Positions 1-6,920 of a stretch of DNA of 10,421 nt are shown in pieces (within the stretch, counting starts at the first letter, position 1; each line of letters begins with the position of its first letter). The notes under the pieces are model-generated. The model ran no database searches. It was given only the letters and a program-made list of their open reading frames with translations, and had not been told where the DNA came from. This DNA comes from Solidesulfovibrio magneticus (GTDB taxonomy: Bacteria; Desulfobacterota; Desulfovibrionia; Desulfovibrionales; Desulfovibrionaceae), in the NCBI GenBank assembly GCA_002482565.1, contig DLGG01000171.1, positions 1 to 10,421 on the forward strand. The letters are read 5' to 3'. Position numbers and translations under genes: made by a program.

Positions 1-948
1 TACATGGACACCGCCGGCGCCCTCCAGGCCACCTTCGCCAACCTGAACGCTGAGCAGCAGAAGCACCTCGAGTCCGAAGCTTGGGAAGACTTCCTCGACA
101 TGTGCGTCGGCCAGGCCAACCTGTGGGCCTGCACCGACACCGAGCCCGAGAAGAAGGGCTCCGAGATCATGCCGACCGAGCCGTACCTGCTCGGCTCCCA
201 CTCCGGCTGCTGCGGCATCTGGGTCTCCGGCCCGGACGAAGCCTGGGTTCCCGAAGAGTACAAGATCAAGGCCGACAACGGCAAAGTCTACAACCGCATG
301 ACCACGGTCAACGGCCTGTGGACCTGCGCTGACGGCGTCGGCGCCTCCGGCCACAAGTTCTCCTCCGGCTCCCACGCTGAAGGCCGTATCTGCGGCAAGC
401 AGATGGTCCGTTGGGTCGTCGACCACAAGGACTTCAAGCCCACCCTGTCCGTGACCGCCGCCGAGCTGGCCAAGGAAATCTACCAGCCCTGGCACACCTT
501 CAAGGACAACGTCGGCGTCTCCACCGACCCGGTCGTCAACCCGAACTTCATCAGCCCGCACAACTTCATGATGCGCCTGGTCAAGTGCACGGACGAGTAC
601 GGCGGAGGCTGCGCCACCCTGTACACGACCTCCAAGACCCTGCTCGACACCGGCTTCCAGCTGCTGCAGTACCTGGAAGAGGACAGCAAGAAGCTGGCCG
701 CCCGCGACCTGCACGAGCTTATGCGCTGCTGGGAACAGTACCACCGCCTGTGGACCGTCCGCCTGCACATGACCCACATCATGTTCCGCGAAGAGACCCG
801 TTACCCGGGCTTCTACTACCGCGGCGACTTCCTGGGCCTGGACGACTCCAAATGGAAGTGCTTCGTCAACTCGAAGTACGATCCGGCCACCAAGGAAACC
901 AAGGTCTTCAAGAAGACCTACTACCAGATCATTCCCGACGCTCAGTAG
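1..948 (+). CDS. aprA: Adenylylsulfate (APS) reductase alpha subunit, C-terminal part (5' truncated by window)
   Basis: This is the last 315 codons of AprA, the FAD-containing catalytic subunit that reduces adenosine 5'-phosphosulfate to sulfite and AMP in the cytoplasm with AprB. The reading frame is open from base 1. The ATG at base 4 is internal, because the family is about 660 residues long and no ribosome binding site precedes it. The visible part covers the end of the capping region, a flavin-domain segment with SHSGCCGIWVSGPDEAW and NGLWTCADGVGASGHKFSSG (His-rich, near the active site in this family), and then the C-terminal helical domain ending KTYYQIIPDAQ. These segments are strongly AprA-like and distinguish it from other fumarate reductase-type flavoproteins. 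Codon choice is strongly biased to C-ending codons, as expected for a very abundant protein. aprB presumably lies just upstream, outside the window. The qmo operon follows, encoding its probable electron donor. Confidence 0.97.
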   Translation, partial: YMDTAGALQATFANLNAEQQKHLESEAWEDFLDMCVGQANLWACTDTEPEKKGSEIMPTEPYLLGSHSGCCGIWVSGPDEAWVPEEYKIKADNGKVYNRMTTVNGLWTCADGVGASGHKFSSGSHAEGRICGKQMVRWVVDHKDFKPTLSVTAAELAKEIYQPWHTFKDNVGVSTDPVVNPNFISPHNFMMRLVKCTDEYGGGCATLYTTSKTLLDTGFQLLQYLEEDSKKLAARDLHELMRCWEQYHRLWTVRLHMTHIMFREETRYPGFYYRGDFLGLDDSKWKCFVNSKYDPATKETKVFKKTYYQIIPDAQ

Positions 949-958
949 GAATGACCAG

Positions 959-992
959 AGCGGCCGCCGGGTTAGCCCGGCGGCCGCTTTTT
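959..992 (+). terminator. Intrinsic terminator after aprA
   Basis: A perfect 12-bp GC-only stem pairs 960-971 (GCGGCCGCCGGG) with 976-987. It has a TTAG loop, an extra A-T pair at 959/988, and five T residues at 988-992. It begins 11 bases after the aprA stop. It should end most apr transcription and so make qmoABCD a separate transcription unit, although some read-through cannot be excluded. Confidence 0.92.
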
Positions 993-1022
993 AACGGTCT
1001 TACCCGGGCGGATGGACCGTGC

Positions 1023-1053
1023 TTGTACGCCTACGGCGGGGGCGGTCTATCCT
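1023..1053 (+). promoter_or_regulatory. Possible weak sigma70-type promoter for qmoABCD
   Basis: Between the aprA terminator and qmoA, TTGTAC (1023-1028) lies 17 bases before TCTATC (1046-1051), or 19 bases before TATCCT (1048-1053). Neither box is close to consensus. The strong upstream terminator requires some promoter in the 993-1094 gap, and this is the best candidate I see. I saw no convincing Rex-type TTGT...ACAA palindrome in the gap. Confidence 0.22.
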
Positions 1054-1093
1054 CGCGGATCAGGCCGTTTTCTTGCTGGCCTTAACCATTGCC

Positions 1094-1099
1094 GGGAGG
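1094..1099 (+). promoter_or_regulatory. Ribosome binding site that fixes the qmoA start
   Basis: GGGAGG lies 5 bases upstream of the ATG at 1105. The frame is also open upstream to an ATG at 1012, but that start has no comparable site and would add 31 residues before the first beta-strand of the FAD fold. Confidence 0.8.
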
Positions 1100-1104
1100 T
1101 TGCG

Positions 1105-2346
1105 ATGTCGAGCAACGCGATACTGGTCGTCGGCGGCGGCTTCAGCGGCATCACCGCCGCGCTGGAAGCCGCGGAGGTCGGCCACGAAGTCTACATCGTC
1201 GAGAAAAACCCCTTTCTCGGCGGCCGGGTGATGCAGCTCAACAAATATTTCCCCAAGCTGTGCCCCCCGTCCTGCGGGCTGGAAATTCAGTTCCAGCGCA
1301 TCAAGAACAATAAAAACGTCAAGTTTTTCACCCTGGCCGAAGTGACCAAGGTCACGGGCAAGGCCGGCGACTACGAAGTCACGGTGAAAATCAAGCCCCG
1401 CTTCGTCGAACCCGGCAGCGTCGATCTCTCGGATACCGCGAAAAAGCTGTCCAAGGACGTCAAGAGCGATTTCGAACTCGGCCTGGGCGACCGCAAGGCC
1501 CTGTACATGGACGTGCCCTTCGCCTTCCCCAACCGCTACGTTCTGGACAAGGAACGCTGCACCAAGGAAGACCTGGAAGTCCTGTCCGGCTCCGACGTCA
1601 TCAATCTCGACGACGCCCCCAAGGAAATCGTCCTCAAGGTCGGTTCCATCGTGTACGCCACCGGCTGGAAGCCCTACGACGTCACCCGCCTGACCAACCT
1701 CGGCGCGGGCGAGATCGCCAACTGCGTGACCAACATGCAGCTGGAGCGGCTGGCCTCCCCCAACGGCCCGACCTGCGGCGCCATCGTGCGCCCCTCGGAC
1801 GGCAAGGCCCCGCGCAGCGTGGCTTTCGTCCAGTGCGCCGGTTCCCGCGACGAGAACCACCTCAACTACTGTTCCTACATCTGCTGCATGGCGTCGCTCA
1901 AGCAGGCCGCCTACGTCCGGGAAGCCTTCCCCGATGCGCGCGTGACCATCTACTACATCGATCTGCGCACCCCCGGCCGCTACGACAACTTCGCCAAGCG
2001 CATCCTTAATGATGACCGCATAAACGCGGTCAAGGGCAAGGTGGCCGCCGTGGCCGAGGACGCCGGCACCGGCGACGTCATCCTCACCGTGGAAGACGCC
2101 GTCACCGGCATCAAGTCCGACAACCGGTTCGAACTGGTCGTCCTGGCCACGGGCATGCAGCCGAGCATCAGTGGCGAACGCCTGCCTGTGGACGTGCCCG
2201 TCGATGAGATGGGATTTATCGTGGGCGGCGAAGAGAAGGGCATTTTTGCCGCTGGTTGCGCCGCCACGCCCCTTGACGTCATGAAGTCGGCCCAGTCGGC
2301 CACCGGCGCGGCCATGAAAGCAATCGCTTCGGTGCGAGGGAGGTAG
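1105..2346 (+). CDS. qmoA: QmoA: HdrA-like FAD subunit of the quinone-interacting membrane-bound oxidoreductase complex
   Basis: QmoA is a soluble 413-residue flavoprotein of the QmoABC complex, which links the menaquinone pool to APS reductase on the cytoplasmic face of the membrane. The dinucleotide-binding motif VVGGGFSG lies at residues 8-15, immediately after the start. Next comes an HdrA-type segment with C53 and C57 (KLCPPSCGLE). The HdrA signature CAGSRD...YCSYICC supplies C244, C256, C260 and C261. The C-terminal flavin motif GIFAAGCAATPLDV follows. The length fits QmoA, which is much shorter than full HdrA because it lacks the ferredoxin inserts. The start at 1105 is chosen for its GGGAGG site and because the FAD fold begins there. 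It is the first gene of the operon, 5 bases before qmoB, whose ribosome binding site lies inside the end of qmoA, so translation is probably coupled. Order and motifs leave little doubt; generic HdrA is the only alternative. Confidence 0.95.
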   Translation: MSSNAILVVGGGFSGITAALEAAEVGHEVYIVEKNPFLGGRVMQLNKYFPKLCPPSCGLEIQFQRIKNNKNVKFFTLAEVTKVTGKAGDYEVTVKIKPRFVEPGSVDLSDTAKKLSKDVKSDFELGLGDRKALYMDVPFAFPNRYVLDKERCTKEDLEVLSGSDVINLDDAPKEIVLKVGSIVYATGWKPYDVTRLTNLGAGEIANCVTNMQLERLASPNGPTCGAIVRPSDGKAPRSVAFVQCAGSRDENHLNYCSYICCMASLKQAAYVREAFPDARVTIYYIDLRTPGRYDNFAKRILNDDRINAVKGKVAAVAEDAGTGDVILTVEDAVTGIKSDNRFELVVLATGMQPSISGERLPVDVPVDEMGFIVGGEEKGIFAAGCAATPLDVMKSAQSATGAAMKAIASVRGR

Positions 2347-2351
2347 CGGCG

Positions 2352-4643
2352 ATGGCCGAAAAAATCGGTGTGTATATCGACGAATCCAGCGTCGCCCCGC
2401 TTCTGTCCGCCGAGGAGTTGGTCGCGTTCGTCAAGGCAAAATGCGCTGGGGCCTGCCCCATCGTCAAGTCGCACAAGCGTCTGTCCAGCCCCGACGGCGT
2501 GGCCATGATCAAGGCCGACGTCGAGTCCGGCGAGATCGACGCGGTCATGCTGGCCGGCACCTCGCCCCGCGTGGACTGGGAAGTCTTCGACTTCGGCGAC
2601 AAGGTCATCGTGGACCGGGTGAACCTGCGCGAGTTCGTGACCCTTTCCTATAAAAACCCGGACGGTTCGGCCCCGGTGCCCGGGCAGCCCGTGCCCCGCG
2701 AGCTGGCCTCCCTGGTGCAGGACTACCTGCGCATGGGCGTGGTCAAGCTCCAGAAGATGGCCAAGCCCAATCCTGAGATCCCCGAGACCAACAAGACCAT
2801 CCTGGTGCTTGGCGGCGGCTGGACCGGCATCAACGCCGCCCTGGCTGCGGCCGGCGCCGGCTACTCCGTTATCCTCGTGGAAAAGGAAGCCGCCCTGGGC
2901 GGCAAGGCGGCCAACCTCTATAAGACGTTCCCCCTGGCCTACCCCTACCTCGAAGCCACGGACACCGGCATCGACCGCCTCATCGGACTGGTCGCCGGCA
3001 ACAGCAAGATCACGGTCAAGCTGTCCACGACGCTCAAGCTCCTGGCCGGCGCGCCGGGCCTCTACGAGGCCACCCTGGCTAGTGGCGGCAAGGAAGAGAC
3101 CCTGCCCATCGGCTCCGTGGTCCTGGCCGCCGGCTGGCAGCCCATGGACGGCGAGGCCCTGGCTCCCTACGGCTACGGCACGCTCAAAAACGTCGTGACC
3201 TCGGCCGAGTTCGAAGCCATGGTCAAGGCCGGCGCCATCAAGCGGCCTTCCGACGGCAAGGCCCCCAAGACCGTGGCCTTCATCGTCGACGTGACCAAGG
3301 CCATGGAAGCCAAGCCGGCCGCCCCCGCCGAGGAAGCCCCGGCCGAGGCCGCCAAGCCCGCCGAGGCCAAGGAAGGCGAGGAAGCCGGTCCGGTCTTCAA
3401 TCCCATCAAGACCCCCAAGCACCTGGCCTACTCCTCGGAGCTGACGAGCCTTGTGGCCCTTAAGCAGGCCAACTACGTGCGCGAGAAGCTCGACGACGCC
3501 GTGGCCATGATCATCTATGACAACATGATGGTCCCCGGCATCAACGAGCGCTACTACCGCGCCGCCCAGGACAACCCCGGCGTCATGCTCACCAAGGGCA
3601 CGGTCACCGGCGTCGCCGAGGAAGGCGTGAGCCTGGTGGTCTCGGCCAAGGACACGCTCCTTGGCGGCGACATCAGCCTGGCCGCCGATCTGGTCGTCGT
3701 GCCCACCGGCATCGTGCCGGCCACGGCCCTGGATCCGACCATCAACCTGCTCTATCGCCAGGGCCCGGCCTTCCCGGATCTGCAGCTCTTCGACGGCTTT
3801 GCCGATTCGAACTACATCTGCTTCCCCTACGAAACCCGCCGCACCGGCGTCTATGCCGCCGGCTGCGTGCGCCAGCCCATGACCATGGCCCAGGCCAAGG
3901 AAGACGCGGCCGGCGCGGCGCTCAAGGCCATCCAGTGCATCGAGTCCGCCAGCCGGGGCGTGGCCGTCCATCCCCGTTCGGGCGATCTGTCGTATCCGGT
4001 GTTCAACTTCGTGCGCTGCACCCAGTGCAAACGCTGCACCGAGGAATGTCCGTTCGGCGCCCTGGACGATGACGAAAAGGGAACGCCCAAGCCCAATCCC
4101 ACGCGCTGCCGCCGCTGCGGCACCTGCATGGGCGCTTGCCCCGAACGCGTCATCTCCTTTGACAACTACAACGTCGACATGATCGGCTCCCAGATCCGCG
4201 AATGCGAGATCCCGCCGAAAATTGAAGACGGCGGACCGCGCGTGTTCATCCTGGCCTGCGAAAACGACGCCTATCCGGCCCTGGACATGGCGGCCCTTCG
4301 CGGCAAGAAATGGAGCCCCTACGTGCGCATCATCCCGGTGCGTTGCCTGGGTTCGGTCAACGCCATCTGGGTTGCCGACGCCATGAGCAAGGGTGTTGAC
4401 GGCGTCATGCTGCTTGGCTGCAAATATGGCGACGACTACCAGTGTCACTTCGTCAAGGGCTCCGAGATCTGCAACCGCCGCAAGGAAAACATCGCCGAGT
4501 CGCTCAAGCGTCTGGGCGTGGAACCTGAGCGCGTCGAGCAGTATCAGGTGGCCATCGACGAATACGACAAGATTCCCGACATGATCGACCAGTTCATGGA
4601 CATGGTCCTCAAGATCGGGCCGAACCCGTTCAAAGGCTATTAG
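2352..4643 (+). CDS. qmoB: QmoB: HdrA-like flavoprotein with two [4Fe-4S] motifs and a C-terminal FlpD/MvhD-like domain
   Basis: QmoB is the second flavin subunit (763 residues) of the Qmo complex and is thought to carry electrons between the quinone-facing subunit and APS reductase. An N-terminal module of about 145 residues (with KCAGACPIV) precedes an FAD domain with VLGGGWTG (GGGWTG at 154-159). Where QmoA has the HdrA cysteine signature, QmoB has none: an Ala/Pro/Glu-rich linker occupies roughly residues 318-349, and the following segment reads YSSELTS (360-366). Two ferredoxin motifs follow: C556, C559, C562, C566 and C586, C589, C592, C596. The last ~135 residues resemble the MvhD/FlpD delta subunit (ILACENDAYPALDMA, PVRCLGSVN, GVMLLGCKYGDDYQCHFVKG). 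The ribosome binding site GGGAGG at 2338-2343 abuts the qmoA stop. Architecture and position between qmoA and qmoC make the call firm; the exact electron path is inference. Confidence 0.95.
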   Translation: MAEKIGVYIDESSVAPLLSAEELVAFVKAKCAGACPIVKSHKRLSSPDGVAMIKADVESGEIDAVMLAGTSPRVDWEVFDFGDKVIVDRVNLREFVTLSYKNPDGSAPVPGQPVPRELASLVQDYLRMGVVKLQKMAKPNPEIPETNKTILVLGGGWTGINAALAAAGAGYSVILVEKEAALGGKAANLYKTFPLAYPYLEATDTGIDRLIGLVAGNSKITVKLSTTLKLLAGAPGLYEATLASGGKEETLPIGSVVLAAGWQPMDGEALAPYGYGTLKNVVTSAEFEAMVKAGAIKRPSDGKAPKTVAFIVDVTKAMEAKPAAPAEEAPAEAAKPAEAKEGEEAGPVFNPIKTPKHLAYSSELTSLVALKQANYVREKLDDAVAMIIYDNMMVPGINERYYRAAQDNPGVMLTKGTVTGVAEEGVSLVVSAKDTLLGGDISLAADLVVVPTGIVPATALDPTINLLYRQGPAFPDLQLFDGFADSNYICFPYETRRTGVYAAGCVRQPMTMAQAKEDAAGAALKAIQCIESASRGVAVHPRSGDLSYPVFNFVRCTQCKRCTEECPFGALDDDEKGTPKPNPTRCRRCGTCMGACPERVISFDNYNVDMIGSQIRECEIPPKIEDGGPRVFILACENDAYPALDMAALRGKKWSPYVRIIPVRCLGSVNAIWVADAMSKGVDGVMLLGCKYGDDYQCHFVKGSEICNRRKENIAESLKRLGVEPERVEQYQVAIDEYDKIPDMIDQFMDMVLKIGPNPFKGY

Positions 4644-4656
4644 GAGGGAAGGCTCC

Positions 4657-5856
4657 ATGGCAAACGAGCAGCGTATCAAGCCCGATCTGCAGTTCGTCAA
4701 GGACGTGCAGGCGGCCGGTGGCGAAGCCGTCAAGAAGTGCTACCAGTGCGCCACCTGCAGCGTGGCCTGCCCTCTGGCTCCGCCCGAGACCCCCTTTCCC
4801 CGCAAGGAAATGGTCTGGGCCCAGTGGGGACTCAAGGACCGTTTCGAAGGCGACATCGACATCTGGCTGTGCCACAACTGCCAGACCTGTTCCGACCTGT
4901 GCCCCCGGGGCGCGCGTCCCGGCGACCTCGTCTCGGCCATCCGCAACATCACCTATCGGGATCTGGTCACGCCGACCATCATCGGCAAATGGATGAGCTC
5001 GCCCAAGCATCTGCCCAAGCTCATCGCCATCCCCGCCGTGTTGTTCTTGCTCATTTGGCTCATCACCACCGGGTTCAAGCTGCCCCAGGGCGAAATTGTC
5101 TTCGGCAAGCTCTACCCCGGCGACTACACCATCGACCCCATCTTCATGTTGGTCTCGGCTTTCGTGGCCTTCACGTTCTACAAGGGCGTGATGAAGTTGT
5201 GGAAGAGCTTTGAGAAGACCACACCGACGACCTTGCAGATCGGGACAAAGGCCAAAAAGCCGACCCTGATCGAATCGCTCAAGGCCGTCATTGTGGACGA
5301 AATCGGCACCCACTCCAAGTTCAACGAGTGCGGCGTCGATAATACCGAGCGGTATAAGGGCCACCTGTCGCTGTTCTACGGTTTCGTGGCTCTGGCCATC
5401 GTTACCGGCATCGTGGCCGTTTCCCACTGGGGCGGCAAGATCATCACCTTCATCGCGCCTTTGGGGCACACCCCCATGCCGCTGTGGAGCCCGGTGAAAC
5501 TGCTGGCCAACGTTGGCGCCGTGGCCCTGATCTACGGCCTGACCATGCTGACCCGGCGTCGGATCAACGTTGACCCGGCCAAGTCCACGTCGTCCTACTA
5601 CGACTGGTACCTGCTCGGCGTCATCTGGGCCGTGGGCCTCACCGGCCTTGGCGCGGAGATCTTCCGTCTGGCGGGTGTGGCGTCCCTGGCCTATCCGACC
5701 TACTACCTGCATCTGATTTCGGTGTTCATGCTGTTCGCCTATCTGCCCTGGTCCAAGCTCGGGCACTTGGTCTACAGAACCACGGCGTTGGTGTACGCCC
5801 ATCAGGCTGGGCGTCTCCCCCTCAAACGTGAAGAAGAAAAGACTTTCTTGGTCTAA
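4657..5856 (+). CDS. qmoC: QmoC: HdrC-like iron-sulfur / cytochrome b-type membrane subunit
   Basis: QmoC (399 residues) anchors the Qmo complex and is its menaquinol-interacting subunit. The N-terminal HdrC-like domain has two CxxCxxCxxxCP motifs: C28, C31, C34, C38 (CYQCATCSVACP) and C72, C75, C78, C82 (CHNCQTCSDLCP). From about residue 118 it becomes a membrane protein with about six hydrophobic segments, including IPAVLFLLIWLITTGF, FMLVSAFVAFTFY, YGFVALAIVTGIVAVSHW and YLHLISVFMLFAYLPW. Histidines near the membrane segments (VSHWGG, YLHLIS, KLGHLVY) are candidates for haem b ligation, as known for the family. There is no signal peptide, so the iron-sulfur domain stays cytoplasmic next to QmoA and QmoB. 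AGGAGGG begins within the qmoB stop region and lies 8 bases before the ATG, so the start is secure. Fusion of HdrC to a NarI/HdrE-like membrane domain is the normal QmoC architecture. Confidence 0.95.
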   Translation: MANEQRIKPDLQFVKDVQAAGGEAVKKCYQCATCSVACPLAPPETPFPRKEMVWAQWGLKDRFEGDIDIWLCHNCQTCSDLCPRGARPGDLVSAIRNITYRDLVTPTIIGKWMSSPKHLPKLIAIPAVLFLLIWLITTGFKLPQGEIVFGKLYPGDYTIDPIFMLVSAFVAFTFYKGVMKLWKSFEKTTPTTLQIGTKAKKPTLIESLKAVIVDEIGTHSKFNECGVDNTERYKGHLSLFYGFVALAIVTGIVAVSHWGGKIITFIAPLGHTPMPLWSPVKLLANVGAVALIYGLTMLTRRRINVDPAKSTSSYYDWYLLGVIWAVGLTGLGAEIFRLAGVASLAYPTYYLHLISVFMLFAYLPWSKLGHLVYRTTALVYAHQAGRLPLKREEEKTFLV

Positions 5857-5870
5857 TTTAGGAGGGTACC

Positions 5871-6560
5871 ATGGCTGAAGCGCGCAAAGTGTTCCCCATG
5901 AATGCGTTCGTGTCGTATCTCAAGGGCGTCGACAAGGAAGGCAACAAGAAGGGCGTGGCCGAGATGGTCGGTTTCATGACCGGCATGGAAATCGACGCCG
6001 AGCTGGCGCCGTTCGCCGCCGCCCTCGCCAAGGCCTGGATCTACGAGCAGCATCCGGAACTCGTCCGGATGAGCTCGGGCGAGCTGGGCGCCACCGCCCA
6101 GAACGTCTCCGTGGCCGTGCTGCCCCCGGATGTCGTGGCCGAGGTCAACGCGATTTTCGCCAAGCTGACCGATTCCAAGAAGACCATTGACGAGCAGGCC
6201 GCCAAGCTCGCCAAGGTCGAAGCGGAACTGGCCGAGAAGACCGCCATCCTGAAGGACGTCGAAGTCCGCATGAAGGCCGCCGAAGACAAGGCCAAGCGCC
6301 TTGAAGAGTCCGCCAAGGACGCCGGCGAGAAGGTCATCGTGGCTTCCGAGGCCAAGGTTGTCGAGTACATCGGCAAGGTCGACGAGCTGCTCAAGATGAT
6401 CGAAGACGTCAAGAAGCACGGCGTGGTCACCGTTTCCGGCGGCGGCGCTGCCCCGGCGGCTGCCGGCGCTTCCGGCGGAACCGGCGAGCCGGTCGTGGGC
6501 GGCGAGCCCGCTGCCGACTTCGGCTTCGGTTCCGACGCCTTTGCCACCGACAAGTGGTAG
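5871..6560 (+). CDS. qmoD: QmoD: conserved accessory protein of the qmo operon (DVU0851-like), biochemical function unknown
   Basis: This 229-residue soluble protein is encoded 14 bases after qmoC behind a strong AGGAGGG site. Its position and size match the promoter-distal gene of qmoABCD in Desulfovibrio vulgaris (DVU0851), reported to affect growth on sulfate. The N-terminal ~85 residues are a compact, probably globular region (MNAFVSYLKGVDKEG, AEMVGFMTGMEID). Residues about 88-150 are rich in Ala, Lys and Glu with heptad-like spacing, which suggests a coiled coil or long helical hairpin. Another helix (about 160-183) follows, then a Gly/Ala/Pro linker (189-215) and a short aromatic/acidic tail, FGFGSDAFATDKW. 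There is no cysteine, no signal peptide and no membrane segment, so it is unlikely to carry an iron-sulfur cluster. The shape suggests an assembly or docking protein that bridges Qmo and AprBA, but that is inference. I recognise the gene by context more than by motif. Confidence 0.85.
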   Translation: MAEARKVFPMNAFVSYLKGVDKEGNKKGVAEMVGFMTGMEIDAELAPFAAALAKAWIYEQHPELVRMSSGELGATAQNVSVAVLPPDVVAEVNAIFAKLTDSKKTIDEQAAKLAKVEAELAEKTAILKDVEVRMKAAEDKAKRLEESAKDAGEKVIVASEAKVVEYIGKVDELLKMIEDVKKHGVVTVSGGGAAPAAAGASGGTGEPVVGGEPAADFGFGSDAFATDKW

Positions 6561-6562
6561 AA

Positions 6563-6580
6563 AATCGGCTTCGGCCGATT
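6563..6580. terminator. UUCG-capped hairpin after qmoD; possible minus-strand terminator
   Basis: A perfect 7-bp stem (AATCGGC 6563-6569 with GCCGATT 6574-6580) is closed by a TTCG loop in the very stable C(UUCG)G arrangement. It starts 3 bases after the qmoD stop. On the plus strand it is followed by no T run and may act as a 3'-end stabiliser. On the minus strand the same stem is followed by TTTT (the A run starting at 6561), so it could stop the convergent transcript from the small genes at 6662-7208. Confidence 0.6.
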
Positions 6581-6583
6581 GAC

Positions 6584-6615
6584 GGGGAGGCCCTTAAAGG
6601 GCCTCCCCTTTTTTT
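6584..6615 (+). terminator. Intrinsic terminator of the qmoABCD operon
   Basis: A 10-bp perfect stem, GGGGAGGCCC (6584-6593) with GGGCCTCCCC (6599-6608), has a TTAAA loop and is followed by seven T residues (6609-6615). It is a textbook rho-independent terminator that closes the operon 24 bases after qmoD. Confidence 0.93.
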
Positions 6616-6661
6616 GTTTAAAATAGACGGTCGGTTAGGCTGATTTATAAAGGCTGAGTAG

Positions 6662-6889
6662 CTAATCGAAGTTGATTGCGATGATTTCTTTCAGTTGAGA
6701 AATCGCTGTAGAAGAAAATCGTATGGACTGGCTTTTTTTGCCTTGGATTTGGCGGTTGGGTGATCCATAAGTATCTATCTGTAAGAATTTTTCATGAGCA
6801 TTTGCGACCACAGTGAATGTTGCGTTGGCTTCAGTGTGGTTTGTATCTTTTTCGAGGGATATTGGTTCGAGATTGCGAACAATAGCCAT
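6662..6889 (-). CDS. Small conserved hypothetical protein (75 aa), AT-rich, probably acquired
   Basis: I judge this 75-residue protein real because a perfect AGGAGG lies 4 bases before its ATG on the minus strand and because its composition is not that of a shadow frame. The sequence falls in two parts: a polar N-terminus (about 1-30), then a compact block with FLQIDTYGS (35-43), GKKSQSIRF (50-58) and an amphipathic C-terminal helix ending INFD. This block resembles a widespread family of ~70-90 residue bacterial proteins that I recall being labelled, probably wrongly, as methionyl-tRNA formyltransferase; it has none of the length or motifs of that enzyme. Base composition is clearly AT-richer than every neighbour, which suggests horizontal transfer. 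It lies 31 bases after the cysteine-rich gene on the same strand and may be co-transcribed with it. No membrane segment, signal peptide or cysteine is present. Function is unknown. Confidence 0.75.
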   Translation of the reverse strand: MAIVRNLEPISLEKDTNHTEANATFTVVANAHEKFLQIDTYGSPNRQIQGKKSQSIRFSSTAISQLKEIIAINFD

Positions 6890-6893
6890 GATG

Positions 6894-6899
6894 CCTCCT
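6894..6899 (-). promoter_or_regulatory. Ribosome binding site of the 75-aa gene
   Basis: Read on the minus strand, a perfect AGGAGG is followed by CATC and then the ATG at 6889. It is the main evidence that this short AT-rich frame is translated. Confidence 0.75.
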
Positions 6900-6920
6900 C
6901 GTCTTGTTTGTTAGGCGGGA

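Noticed and set aside
1012..1104. An in-frame upstream ATG that would extend QmoA by 31 residues.
   Set aside because: The added sequence (MDRACTPTAGAV...) is not family-like, it has no ribosome binding site, and the GGGAGG before 1105 places the start directly before the FAD-binding strand.
993..1104. A search for a Rex- or CRP/FNR-like operator upstream of qmoA.
   Set aside because: No palindrome close to a TTGTGA...TCACAA or TTGAT...ATCAA pattern was seen. Regulation by such factors cannot be supported from this sequence.
1980..4733. A 917-codon open frame on the minus strand opposite qmoA, qmoB and the start of qmoC.
   Set aside because: It is the antisense shadow of GC-rich codons (wobble G/C avoids stops). 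Its product is His/Gly/Asp/Val-rich low complexity with no domain, and it overlaps unmistakable qmo genes.
4630..5802. A 390-codon minus-strand open frame opposite qmoC.
   Set aside because: It has the same antisense compositional artefact, with Gln/Gly/His-rich nonsense sequence, no plausible start context, and full overlap with qmoC.
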